Source: Bacillus_BD oryzisoli
GTDB taxonomy: Bacteria; Bacillota; Bacilli; Bacillales; Cytobacillaceae
Reading direction: 5' to 3'
Length of the DNA stretch: 64,000 bases
Assembly: GCF_036670025.1 (NCBI RefSeq)
Contig: NZ_CP137640.1
Coordinates: 4,684,001-4,748,000, forward strand
Each line of letters starts with the position of its first letter. Positions within the stretch are counted from its first letter, which is position 1. A model generated the notes under the pieces. The model did not search any database, was not told the origin of the DNA, and was given only the letters and a program-made list of their open reading frames with translations. This document shows, one piece after another, positions 43,172 through 51,436 of this stretch. The translations under genes and the position numbers were made by a program.

Positions 43172-44698
43172 TTATTTTACTCCTGTATTCGCTTTAACCA
43201 TAACTTCGGCATATTTCTTCTCATCACGTTTATTAGCAACAACTGTACCGATATATGCACCGATGAAACCAGCAGGTATGGAGACGATTGCTGGATTTGT
43301 TAAAGGAAAAATAGGATCTCCAACAAGAATAGCTGCACCTGCAACAGGGTTTAATACGTTTGGACTGATAGCAACCAATACAAGCGCTGTAATTAATCCT
43401 GTCAGCATTCCTGTAACGGCGCCGGCAGTGTTAAACTTTTTCCAGTAAATCGTACAGAGGATAACCGGTAAGTTAGCACTCGCTGCGACACAAAATGCAA
43501 GCGATACAAGGAAAGCAACATTCATTTTCTGAGCAAAAAGTGCAAGAATAATAGATAATACTGAAACGCTGATTGAAGCATATCGTGCCGCAAGCATCTG
43601 TTGTTTTTCTGTAATCTGACCTTTTTTAATAATTTGTCCGTAAATATCATGCGCAAAAGCGGATGCACCAGATAATACAAGACCGGCAACTACAGCTAGG
43701 ATTGTCGCGAACGCTACCGCTGACACAAAGGACATGAGAAAATCCCCGCCAAGCGCTTTTGCTAACAGCGGCGCTGCCATGTTTCCTGCAGCGTTCGCAG
43801 CAATAATATCTTCAGATCCTACAAAAGCAGCTGCCCCAAAGCCAAGGAAAATCGTTAAAATATAGAAGATACCAACAACCCATGTAGCCGTTACAACTGA
43901 ACTACGTGCTGTTTTCGCATCTTTAACAGTAAAGAAACGCATTAAAATATGTGGCAAACCAGCTGTACCAAGTACAAGAGCTGCCATCATGGAAATCGTA
44001 TCAAGCGGAACTTTATACTTCACACCTGGATTTAAATAAGATTCACCAAGTGGTGTCATCGTTTTCATTTCACTAAACATCGTAAAAATATTAAAATTAA
44101 ACTTCGATAACACTAAAAATGAGATCACAACAGTTCCAATCATTAATAATACGGCTTTTGTAATCTGAACCCAGCTTGTTGCCGTCATACCGCCAAATAG
44201 TACATATGTGGTCATCATCACACCAACGATAAGAACTGCCACCCAATAATCAATACCTAATAAGAGCTGAATAAGAGCGCCTGCACCAACTAACTGGGCA
44301 ATCATATAAAAGATAACGATGGTAATCGTACTTAACGCTGCAACAGCTCGTACTTTCTTTTGGTCAAAACGTGCTGTAATCATATCGGCAATCGTGTACT
44401 TTCCAAGATTTCTTAACGGTTCAGCCACAATATACAAAACAACTAGATAAGCAACCAGGTAGCCGATTGAATAGAAAAAACCGTCAAAACCATTAAGGGC
44501 AATAGCACCGGCAATTCCTAAGAAGGATGCTGCTGATAAATAATCTCCAGCGATAGCTAGTCCATTTTGCCAGCCTGTTAAACCGCCTCCTGCTGTGTAA
44601 AATTCACTTGCTGTTTTCGTACGTTTTGCGGCCCAATACGTAATGACGAGTGTCAATCCAACAATGAGGACAAATAATACTAATCCAACTCCACTCAT
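43172..44698 (-). CDS. Cation/acetate symporter-like sodium:solute symporter (ActP/YwcA type)
   Basis: 508-aa membrane protein with about 13 helices of the solute:sodium symporter family. Family marks are FYTAGGGLTGWQNGLAIAGD near the start, and SAASFLGIAGAI, and AVVAGLVLSGASAFAHDIYG further on. With a DUF485 partner gene upstream it matches the ActP-YjcH or YwcA-YwcB arrangement, which imports acetate and other short-chain monocarboxylates. ATG 44698 overlaps the partner's stop (ATGA). In this window acetate uptake would feed acsA; the substrate itself is inferred. Confidence 0.9.
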   Translation of the reverse strand: MSGVGLVLFVLIVGLTLVITYWAAKRTKTASEFYTAGGGLTGWQNGLAIAGDYLSAASFLGIAGAIALNGFDGFFYSIGYLVAYLVVLYIVAEPLRNLGKYTIADMITARFDQKKVRAVAALSTITIVIFYMIAQLVGAGALIQLLLGIDYWVAVLIVGVMMTTYVLFGGMTATSWVQITKAVLLMIGTVVISFLVLSKFNFNIFTMFSEMKTMTPLGESYLNPGVKYKVPLDTISMMAALVLGTAGLPHILMRFFTVKDAKTARSSVVTATWVVGIFYILTIFLGFGAAAFVGSEDIIAANAAGNMAAPLLAKALGGDFLMSFVSAVAFATILAVVAGLVLSGASAFAHDIYGQIIKKGQITEKQQMLAARYASISVSVLSIILALFAQKMNVAFLVSLAFCVAASANLPVILCTIYWKKFNTAGAVTGMLTGLITALVLVAISPNVLNPVAGAAILVGDPIFPLTNPAIVSIPAGFIGAYIGTVVANKRDEKKYAEVMVKANTGVK

Positions 44699-45042
44699 AG
44701 GCTTTTATCTCCTTGATTATATTTTTCAATGAGGTCTTGAGCCATTTTGTCATAGCGTGCTGCTCTTTTTACGTACACCATACATAAAACCCATGTCATG
44801 ATAAATAGACCTAAAGAATATACCCATGTCCATGAAATGGATCCAATTGCAGGGGTGTTTAAGATGGTTGAATAAGAAGTTAGAATTGGTAATAAAAAGT
44901 ACAGGGCCAAAAAGACAACAGAGACAGGAACAAGGAATTTTTTCTTGGCTTTCATCAACTGTTTAAATTCTGGGCTGTTTGCAATTTTTTCAAAATCATA
45001 CTTATTTTGCTGTGATACGCCTTCTTTTGCTAAATTACCCAT
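44695..45042 (-). CDS. DUF485 membrane protein, partner of the acetate symporter
   Basis: 115-aa protein with two membrane helices (about 38-60 and 76-98): FLVPVSVVFLALYFLLPIL and VYSLGLFIMTWVLCMVYV. DUF485 proteins accompany ActP-type symporters; their role is unproven. The frame opens at 45138, but ATG 45042 follows AGGAGG by seven bases and begins the conserved part. The stop overlaps the symporter start, so translation is coupled. Confidence 0.9.
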   Translation of the reverse strand: MGNLAKEGVSQQNKYDFEKIANSPEFKQLMKAKKKFLVPVSVVFLALYFLLPILTSYSTILNTPAIGSISWTWVYSLGLFIMTWVLCMVYVKRAARYDKMAQDLIEKYNQGDKSL

Positions 45043-45083
45043 TAACGTTCCTCCTTTTTTAAAATATTCTGAAATATAAGTAT

Positions 45084-45112
45084 ATTCTAAAAATTTATAG
45101 TCCAAATAGCAA
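45084..45112 (-). promoter_or_regulatory. Promoter of the DUF485-symporter operon
   Basis: On the minus strand TTGCTA (45107-45112), 17 bases, TAGAAT (45084-45089), 42 bases before the start codon. Confidence 0.55.
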
Positions 45113-45157
45113 TCTTTTTTAGTAAAAACAGGAAACATTTACTAATTAAAAAGTTCG

Positions 45158-45191
45158 ACAAAAAGAGCTGATTTTTGCAAATCAGCTCTTT
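45158..45191 (-). terminator. Terminator of the ytzC-like/54-aa gene unit
   Basis: A perfect 13-bp stem (45162-45174 with 45179-45191), followed on the minus strand by a T run. Confidence 0.85.
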
Positions 45192-45203
45192 GATGACAAT
45201 ATT

Positions 45204-45328
45204 GGTGTCTAGCCTCAGCGCCTAGCCCCTCTTGGGTATAGCCACTCCTGAATTGAAAGCAAAGAACGCCTTCTATTCAGGAGCGTCTTATGCTTGTCGG
45301 GGCTGAGCAAGGCATTTCCGCTTTTCGG
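45204..45328. repeat. Hairpin-forming Bacillus-type intergenic repeat
   Basis: Starts GTGTCTAGCC, followed by CAGCGCCTAGCCCCT, and ends GGGGCTGAGCAAGGC, TTTCCGCTTTTC. These outer parts pair loosely, and an inner CTCCTGAAT (45245-45253) pairs with ATTCAGGAG (45274-45282). I recognise the outer motif as one common in intergenic regions of bacilli. It ends next to the stop of the 54-aa gene. Confidence 0.75.
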
Positions 45329-45493
45329 TTATTCAGGATGAAATTTCGACTTTACCGGCTGGCTGCCGCTTTGTTCATATTTTTTCTTCGATTGCTTTAC
45401 AAGATCATAATCCTGTCCAAGCTCTAGATCATTACTGTTTGCTCCATTGCGTGTTTTCTGCTCTGGATTTTGTTGTTTTGAACGCTTTTTCAC
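45329..45493 (-). CDS. Small basic hydrophilic protein, 54 aa, unrecognised
   Basis: GTG 45493 follows TAGGAGGAA with good spacing and opens a 54-codon frame to TAA at 45329-45331. The product starts MKKRSKQQNPEQKTRNG, has ANSNDLELGQDYDL in the middle and ends PVKSKFHPE. It is highly polar, without cysteines or hydrophobic segments, like many small spore proteins, but no family was recognised. It starts 12 bases after the ytzC-like stop, so the two form an operon. Confidence 0.75.
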   Translation of the reverse strand: MKKRSKQQNPEQKTRNGANSNDLELGQDYDLVKQSKKKYEQSGSQPVKSKFHPE

Positions 45494-45504
45494 GGCTGTT
45501 CCTC

Positions 45505-45768
45505 CTAATGATCATGTAATATCATTTGACTTTGAGCCTGCTGCAGCTGTAATCTCATGCGGTGAAGCTGTTCACGCTGCTGCCCATTTGCACTTTGAGC
45601 CATTTTTGCCAGCTCATTATAGGCACCCTCTAATTTCTGTAAAGCTTGTGTATAATTTTCACCATTGTAATGTTCTTGGAGGCTGCTTTCCTGATATTGA
45701 TCTGAGGCAAACCTCAGTGCGTCTTCACAATTTGCTATCAGCGTTTCAATCGATGCTCGAGTCGCCAT
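45505..45768 (-). CDS. ytzC: YtzC-like protein (DUF2524)
   Basis: 87-aa helical protein from ATG 45768 (MATRASIETLIANCEDALRF) with a Gln-rich C-terminus (RMRLQLQQAQSQMILHDH). It matches the size and locus (next to ytqA) of the small YtzC/DUF2524 family; the function is unknown. The frame opens at 45786, but GGAGGGG lies six bases before ATG 45768. Repeat copy C ends only 13 bases upstream of the start. Cotranscribed with the 54-aa gene. Confidence 0.8.
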   Translation of the reverse strand: MATRASIETLIANCEDALRFASDQYQESSLQEHYNGENYTQALQKLEGAYNELAKMAQSANGQQREQLHRMRLQLQQAQSQMILHDH

Positions 45769-45781
45769 AAAACCCCTCCTT

Positions 45782-45971
45782 ATCAAATTCGCTCCGCCGA
45801 ATTTGCGCCCGGATTTTTATCGAGCTCGCCCGATAGATTTCCTATAAAAAATCCGAGGCATCCGCCGTAGGCTTAACTTCATTCAGCCTGGGTTGATCCT
45901 CCTTGGAATCAGTGAGCATTTTCATACATCCACACTTATAAAAGTCGATGACTTCTGCTGAATGAAGTTAA
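45782..45971 (-). repeat. Interspersed structured repeat, copy C
   Basis: 190 bp, the same element as copy A but inverted in the window. Hairpin AAATTCG...CGAATTT (45785-45803), GGATTTTTATCGAGC stem, ATCCGCCGTAGGC, and the 15-bp terminal repeats at 45873-45887 and 45957-45971. The inner sequence aligns with copy A over most of its length (for example GGATGTATG and CTGATTC). Its hairpin end touches the ytzC ribosome binding site. Confidence 0.93.
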
Positions 45972-46091
45972 ATCATTCCAAGCAAAGCTCGATTTCATTT
46001 AAGGACTAGAGCTTTACGTACTTATTTTGCACAAATCTCCTGTTTCTACGCAGACAGTGACTGCCATTTCTAGACAGAAGCTGACACCGCA

Positions 46092-46120
46092 TTGGAAAGG
46101 TGTATACTTCGTGGTAAAAT
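46092..46120 (+). promoter_or_regulatory. Promoter of ytqAB
   Basis: TTGGAA (46092-46097), 17 bases, TAAAAT (46115-46120), 33 bases before the ytqA start. Confidence 0.65.
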
Positions 46121-46152
46121 ATTTAAATGTGAGTTTTAAGGAGGTATCCGCT

Positions 46153-47109
46153 ATGCATCAAATAAATCCTTTTCCATATGCAAGCGACCATAAGCGTTAT
46201 CATACATGGAATTACCATTTACGGCATATATTTGGCCATAAAGTGTTCAAGGTAGCATTAGACGGTGGTTTTGACTGTCCGAACCGCGATGGCACTGTTG
46301 CACACGGCGGCTGTACTTTCTGCAGTGCATCAGGTTCTGGTGATTATGCCGGCAGCCGAAATGATGATCTCATCAAACAATTTAATGATATTAAAGAAAG
46401 AATGCACACAAAGTGGAAAGATGGCAAATATATGGCCTATTTTCAAGCATTTACGAATACACATGCCCCTCTTCCTGTATTAAAGGAAAAATATGAAACC
46501 GTCTTAAATCTGGATGGGGTTGTCGGGCTTTCTATCGCAACGAGACCGGATTGTCTTCCTGATGATGTTGTCAAATATTTGGCAGAGCTGAATGAACGAA
46601 CCTATTTATGGGTGGAGCTTGGACTGCAAACAGTTCATGACCAAACAGCCAACCTGATTAATAGGGCGCATGATTTTGCAGCCTATGTTGAAGGTGTCGA
46701 AAAACTCCGCAAGCATGGGATTCGAATTTGTTCCCATATCATTAACGGCCTGCCAATGGAGACTACTGATATGATGATGGAAACTGCACGTGAAGTAGCA
46801 AAGCTTGATGTACAGGGAATTAAAATCCATCTTCTTCATTTATTGAAGGGCACCCCGATGGTGAAACAATACGAAAAAGGGATGCTTGAATTTTTATCAT
46901 TCGATGACTATGTAAAATTAGTATGTGATCAATTAGAAATTTTACCACCGGAAATGATTGTTCACCGTATTACAGGTGATGGACCGATTGATTTAATGAT
47001 CGGGCCAATGTGGAGTATTAATAAGTGGGAAGTTCTCAACAGCATTGATGCAGAGCTTGTCCGCCGAAACAGCTGGCAAGGAAAGAAATGGAGTGTTGTA
47101 AAAGCATGA
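46153..47109 (+). CDS. ytqA: YtqA, radical SAM protein (TIGR01212/YhcC type)
   Basis: 318-aa radical SAM protein. The cluster cysteines lie in CPNRDGTVAHGGCTFC (Cys42, Cys54, Cys57), the long first spacing characteristic of the YhcC/YtqA family. The later GLQTVHDQTANLINRAHD and HIINGLPMETTDMMMETAREV are typical strand segments. The substrate is unknown. The frame extends up to 46027, but AAGGAGG stands six bases before ATG 46153. The stop overlaps ytqB (ATGA). Confidence 0.93.
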   Translation: MHQINPFPYASDHKRYHTWNYHLRHIFGHKVFKVALDGGFDCPNRDGTVAHGGCTFCSASGSGDYAGSRNDDLIKQFNDIKERMHTKWKDGKYMAYFQAFTNTHAPLPVLKEKYETVLNLDGVVGLSIATRPDCLPDDVVKYLAELNERTYLWVELGLQTVHDQTANLINRAHDFAAYVEGVEKLRKHGIRICSHIINGLPMETTDMMMETAREVAKLDVQGIKIHLLHLLKGTPMVKQYEKGMLEFLSFDDYVKLVCDQLEILPPEMIVHRITGDGPIDLMIGPMWSINKWEVLNSIDAELVRRNSWQGKKWSVVKA

Positions 47110-47678
47110 AGCTGAAGCAGATTTTACCTTTTGCAAGATCATTGCTGGAAACAGCAGTTACTCCTGGGGATATTGCTGTAGATGCAACACTTGGAAACGG
47201 CCATGATACCCTATTTCTCGCCAATTTGGTTGGGGAAAGCGGCCATGTCTACGGCTTTGATATTCAAGAGGAAGCCGTATTGAACAGTAGGAATCGTTTA
47301 GCAGAGCAGAATCTACTGAACCGAGTAACCTTTTTTAATAAGGGTCATGAGCAAATAAGTGAATGTATACCAAATGAGCATTACGGAAAAGTGTCTGCAG
47401 CCATCTTTAATCTTGGATATTTGCCTGGCGGCGATAAATCAATCGTAACGAAGCCGAATACAACGATTTCAGCTATCGAACAGCTCCTTTCCATAATGAA
47501 GCCCGAAGCGATTATCGTGCTGGTTATCTATCACGGCCACCCTGAAGGTGCGGTTGAACGTGACAGGCTGTTGGAATTTGTAAAGTCAATTGATCAAAAA
47601 CAAGCCCATGTCCTGCAATATGGTTATATTAACCAGACAAACAATCCGCCATTTATCATTGCAATCGAGAAAAGGTAA
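47106..47678 (+). CDS. ytqB: YtqB, class I SAM-dependent methyltransferase
   Basis: 190-aa methyltransferase with motif I AVDATLGNGHDT (24-35), the acidic loop YGFDIQEEAV, then IFNLGYLPGGDKSI, the YtqB/MraW-like catalytic region, and IVLVIYHGHPEGAVERD. The methylation target is not known from the sequence. The frame extends to 47088, but ATG 47106 overlaps the ytqA stop and starts the conserved MKLKQILPFARSLLE. Cotranscribed and coupled with ytqA. Confidence 0.93.
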   Translation: MKLKQILPFARSLLETAVTPGDIAVDATLGNGHDTLFLANLVGESGHVYGFDIQEEAVLNSRNRLAEQNLLNRVTFFNKGHEQISECIPNEHYGKVSAAIFNLGYLPGGDKSIVTKPNTTISAIEQLLSIMKPEAIIVLVIYHGHPEGAVERDRLLEFVKSIDQKQAHVLQYGYINQTNNPPFIIAIEKR

Positions 47679-47679
47679 G

Positions 47680-47733
47680 GTGTCAGGCACCACAAAAAGA
47701 CAAAAGGTATCTATTTGTCCATATGTGGTGCCT
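47680..47733. repeat. Hairpin with GTGTCAGGCACCAC motif (terminator-like repeat)
   Basis: CAGGCACCACA pairs with TGTGGTGCCTG (11 bp), with a further inner pairing of GACAAA and TTTGTC. It lies between convergent ytqB and ytpB. The GTGTCAGGCACC motif is, to my knowledge, recurrent in bacilli. Confidence 0.75.
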
Positions 47734-47738
47734 GCCGC

Positions 47739-48845
47739 CTATACGTAACGTTCTAACCTCTGTTTTTCTTGTTTTAATCCCCTGCTGAATTTTTGCATTG
47801 CTCGATAAATGACAGCATTGATAAAAAAGAACACACTGACGGCACCGCCTGTTTTCATGATCCCTTTTGCCAGCTTGCGGACGTCGCGCTGCTTTCTTAC
47901 TTTTTCGTCTGATAAATAAAGACCTAAGAGACCCCGATTAATTAAACGATGAAAACGTTTGTGCGGAAGGCTGTTTGTATGGCGGTCTGCTTCCTTAATA
48001 AAATGTGTTAAACGAGTAAAAAGCTGCTCTTCGTTTTTATAATAAAAACAAAAATTTAAATCTCCTTCCTTTTTATCCTCTTCCTGATCAATTAAATAAT
48101 CCAACAAAATATGTAAGCCTTGAATGTAAGGAAAATAGCCTTTGCGAATATCATTCGCATATCGATCCTGAAAATCGTTGCTAAAAGCATAAGCTACCAG
48201 ACAAAAAACACCTAAGGTAGATCCGGAACAAGCAGAGAATTCATACCACTCCATTTTCGGAATTGAATCTTTATTCTCGTGAAACCACCTTTTTAAACGA
48301 GGCACACGTTCATCCGGAATCACATGTTTATGTACTTGTAAATCACAATAATATCCACACAGTTCTAGTAAGTAATCTTTTACTTTTTCGTAATGAACAC
48401 ATTTCGAGAGAACCTCCTTGCATGTTGCAACAAGGTCGGAAAGGTAGTTTCCATCATCCTGTTCAGAACGAAAACGATAATAACTGGCTTCTGTCTTCTC
48501 TAATGACAGTGCATCCCTCATCGCTTCATGCAGTGCTCTAAAATCAGCCGGATCTAACGAAGTGCTTCGATCACAAAGATTATCTAAATAATCGCTTATT
48601 GTTTGATAAGCGACAATAAAACGAATCACTTCAGCATATTGATCATTTGCCATGAGTGCCATAATCGCACCGCCCTCACAATGAAACGTTTTATGATTGA
48701 TGCTCGCCAATGCTTGTTTGCGAAGCTCTGGGTCTGGAATATTCCAAGCCCGCTCCTTCCAATAAGAGAGCTCCTTATTGGCACATGGAAAAATCTTACG
48801 ATATGACTTAGTCATTAAACTTAACGGCATACTTGGAACTGACAT
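47739..48845 (-). CDS. ytpB: Tetraprenyl-beta-curcumene synthase (DUF2600 terpene synthase)
   Basis: Class IB terpene cyclase; the B. subtilis enzyme converts heptaprenyl diphosphate to the C35 sesquarterpene tetraprenyl-beta-curcumene, made around sporulation. The 368-aa protein has the metal-binding motif DYLDNLCDR (85-93) and a second conserved segment YFPYIQGLHILLDYLIDQEED near 240-260. The C-terminal half is helical with one hydrophobic stretch. Both aspartate-rich motifs are intact. ATG 48845; ytpA lies immediately upstream (15 bases), forming an operon. Confidence 0.93.
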   Translation of the reverse strand: MSVPSMPLSLMTKSYRKIFPCANKELSYWKERAWNIPDPELRKQALASINHKTFHCEGGAIMALMANDQYAEVIRFIVAYQTISDYLDNLCDRSTSLDPADFRALHEAMRDALSLEKTEASYYRFRSEQDDGNYLSDLVATCKEVLSKCVHYEKVKDYLLELCGYYCDLQVHKHVIPDERVPRLKRWFHENKDSIPKMEWYEFSACSGSTLGVFCLVAYAFSNDFQDRYANDIRKGYFPYIQGLHILLDYLIDQEEDKKEGDLNFCFYYKNEEQLFTRLTHFIKEADRHTNSLPHKRFHRLINRGLLGLYLSDEKVRKQRDVRKLAKGIMKTGGAVSVFFFINAVIYRAMQKFSRGLKQEKQRLERYV

Positions 48846-48860
48846 ATTCTATACCCTCGC

Positions 48861-49664
48861 TTATACAAGATATCCTATTGATTTTAGCTGGCTGTTAAAG
48901 AAGTCCTTTGCATATTCAAAAACTTCCTCACGTTCCGGCTCATTAAAAATTTCATGATAGCAGCCCGGCCATTCCTTAAACCTTTTCTCAGATAAAGGCA
49001 CCATGTTAAACCAGTTTCTGACTGTATTTTTATTGACAATTTTGTCATCCCCGCCCTGCATCAGAAAAAGCGGAACGTCTTGTATCTGATTTATTTTTTC
49101 AAATGCCTCTTTTATCCCATAGATTAATTCACGATACCATCTGACAGACACTTTTGTAATATAGAGTGTATCATTCATGTCTGCTTCCCTTACATCCTCA
49201 TTTCGGGTGGCCATATCAATCGTTAAGCCGGTATTTAGTCTTAATTGCGGCGCTATTATGTTTAGAAAGTATGAACATAAATCCAATAACTTTGATGGGG
49301 GTTTGACTAATCCCAGGCATGGAGAAGATAGCACAACACCTGCCAAATTTAATCGTTCTTCCTGAAGCAAACGGACAGAGATTAGTCCACCCAGACTATG
49401 CCCGATGAGGAAAACCGGTAACTCAAATTGATAGGCTGCCTGTATCCAATCTTTCACTTCAAAAATATATTCATCAAAGGAATCAATATGGCCTCTTCCA
49501 GATCTTGTTGTCATGCCTTGACCCGGTAAATCCCCCATCACCACATGAAATCCTGACAATCGCCACATTTCAATTAACCAGCCATAACGTCGATGATGTT
49601 CCATGGCCCCATGAACAATCACCACAACCGCTTTGGCTTCTCCTTCCGCTTCCCATTTCCACAT
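48861..49664 (-). CDS. ytpA: YtpA, alpha/beta hydrolase (lysophospholipase-like)
   Basis: 267-aa serine hydrolase. The oxyanion segment VVIVHGAMEHHRRY, nucleophile elbow GHSLGG (Ser90), acid in MQGGDDKIVN and histidine in GCYHEIFNEPEREEV make a complete triad. B. subtilis YtpA is a phospholipase linked to the phospholipid antibiotic bacilysocin; the same role here is inferred from similarity and the ytpA-ytpB pairing. ATG 49664 follows AGGAGG. Confidence 0.92.
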   Translation of the reverse strand: MWKWEAEGEAKAVVVIVHGAMEHHRRYGWLIEMWRLSGFHVVMGDLPGQGMTTRSGRGHIDSFDEYIFEVKDWIQAAYQFELPVFLIGHSLGGLISVRLLQEERLNLAGVVLSSPCLGLVKPPSKLLDLCSYFLNIIAPQLRLNTGLTIDMATRNEDVREADMNDTLYITKVSVRWYRELIYGIKEAFEKINQIQDVPLFLMQGGDDKIVNKNTVRNWFNMVPLSEKRFKEWPGCYHEIFNEPEREEVFEYAKDFFNSQLKSIGYLV

Positions 49665-49939
49665 TGTACTTTCCTCCTGAAAATCAAAAGTGACTCAACT
49701 TCTTATTATCTTTTTATGGTTCCGCAAAAGCCTATTATATATTTCTGTTTCACGAAACCGAAACATTCATACTATTATTATGACTCAAATACAAATCCTT
49801 TGACAAATCTCTTCACTTATTAGATACAATTAGTACAATAGATATGACTTGGTTTTGATACGATCAGCAAGATTCTCCATACCTAAATTAAATGTGTGTC
49901 CTAAGTCAAACAATAAAAAGTTTTAAAGGAGCGTATAAA

Positions 49940-50470
49940 ATGATTTATCCCTACAAGGGCAAAAGCCCAAAAATTTCAGATTCTGCATTCATCGCTGATT
50001 ACGTTACGATTACCGGCGATGTTGAAGTTGGTGACGAATCGAACATCTGGTTTAACACTTCCATTCGTGGAGATGTTGCACCAACAATAATCGGAAAAAG
50101 AGTAAGTGTCCAAGATAATTCTGTTTTGCACCAAAGTCCTAATAATCCCCTTATTATTGAAGATGGTGTAACAGTTGGACACCAAGTCATTCTTCACAGC
50201 TGTATTATAAGGGAAAACTCTTTAATTGGCATGGGTTCAATCATTCTCGACCAGGCCGAAATTGGCGAAGGTGCTTTTATCGGTGCAGGCAGCCTTGTTC
50301 CACAAGGAAAAAAGATTCCTCCGAATACACTTGCCTTCGGCAGACCTGTAAAAGTGATTCGTGAATTAACTGCTGAAGATAAAGCAGATATGGAACGAAT
50401 TCGAAGAGAATACGTTGAAAAAGGCATCTACTATAAATCATTACAGAATAAAGCTGATCAACAGTCATAG
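49940..50470 (+). CDS. ytoA: YtoA, gamma-class carbonic anhydrase-like protein
   Basis: 176-aa left-handed beta-helix protein with hexapeptide repeats. The three zinc ligands of the gamma carbonic anhydrase family are present: His64 in NSVLHQ, and His81 and His86 in VGHQVILHSC. An active hydratase or a related metal-binding role is possible; the family has both. The frame opens at 49892, but AAAGGAGCG lies before ATG 49940, which starts the conserved MIYPYKGKSPKI. It is divergent from ytpA. Confidence 0.93.
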   Translation: MIYPYKGKSPKISDSAFIADYVTITGDVEVGDESNIWFNTSIRGDVAPTIIGKRVSVQDNSVLHQSPNNPLIIEDGVTVGHQVILHSCIIRENSLIGMGSIILDQAEIGEGAFIGAGSLVPQGKKIPPNTLAFGRPVKVIRELTAEDKADMERIRREYVEKGIYYKSLQNKADQQS

Positions 50471-50563
50471 TATTTTCTACATTTCCAACATTAACCGTAT
50501 TAATATTTACCGATATTAAACTATACTAGTATTATCAACCAAAATACACATCAGGTGGTACTC

Positions 50564-51436
50564 ATGATAATATTATACTTTCTTATTGCAGTGTTATTTT
50601 TATTGCTCATTTCCCTTATCGCTAAATTAGTGAATCGGAAAAAGCTATTTAATTCTTTCATCATGTTTTTCGTGATCATCATTGTTTTAGCAGCAGGTTT
50701 TTTCCTTGATTCTACGAAATCAAGAAATGTAGCAAATGCAGTTGAGCACATGAAATACTGGTTTCAATCACCGATTGTCAAAACCAATACATTTTTACAA
50801 GATAACTTTGACGTTTCCATTATTAAAATAAAAGACAGTGTCCTCATCGATGCACCAATAATCAAGCAGCTTCCAGAGCTCCCGCGCGGATGCGAAGTAA
50901 CGAGCCTTGCGATGCTGCTTCAACATGCAGGTGTAGAAGTCGATAAAATGACACTTGCCGAAAAAATAAAAAAAGAACCTTCCACTTACCGTAAGGAAAA
51001 CGGGGTCATCTATTTTGGCCACCCTAATGATGGCTTTGTCGGGGATATGTATTCATTTCATAATCCTGGTCTTGGTGTCTATCATAAACCGATAAAAGAT
51101 CTTGCAGACCAATTTCTGCCGGGAAGGATGATTGATTTAACCGGTTCTGATTTTCAAGAATTGAAAATTCATCTATCCGATAATCGTCCTGTTTGGGTGA
51201 TAATAAATACTACCTACAGCAGACTGCCTGAGAGCAGGTTTCAAACATGGCAGACACCAAGCGGACCTGTTGATATTACTTATAAGGAGCATTCTGTTCT
51301 GTTAACTGGCTATGATGAACAGTATATTTACTTTAACGATCCTTTAACAGGTGAAAAAAATAAAAAAGCACCCATAACGGAATTCGAAGATTCCTGGGTG
51401 CAAATGGGAAGTCAAGCGATTACGTACCTTTATTAG
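50564..51436 (+). CDS. Membrane-anchored C39-like cysteine peptidase family protein
   Basis: 290-aa protein with two N-terminal hydrophobic segments (about 1-22 and 30-49) and an extracellular C39-like papain fold. The catalytic set is visible: Cys110 in LPRGCEVTSLAMLLQ, His243 in YKEHSVLLTGY and Asp259 in FNDPLTG. These are typical of YvpB-like peptidase C39 proteins; the substrate is unknown. ATG 50564 is used because GTG 50555 lies on the AGGTGG site. In B. subtilis the neighbour of asnB here is the permease ytnA, so this gene is a local difference. The 3' end overlaps asnB by four bases. Confidence 0.9.
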   Translation: MIILYFLIAVLFLLLISLIAKLVNRKKLFNSFIMFFVIIIVLAAGFFLDSTKSRNVANAVEHMKYWFQSPIVKTNTFLQDNFDVSIIKIKDSVLIDAPIIKQLPELPRGCEVTSLAMLLQHAGVEVDKMTLAEKIKKEPSTYRKENGVIYFGHPNDGFVGDMYSFHNPGLGVYHKPIKDLADQFLPGRMIDLTGSDFQELKIHLSDNRPVWVIINTTYSRLPESRFQTWQTPSGPVDITYKEHSVLLTGYDEQYIYFNDPLTGEKNKKAPITEFEDSWVQMGSQAITYLY

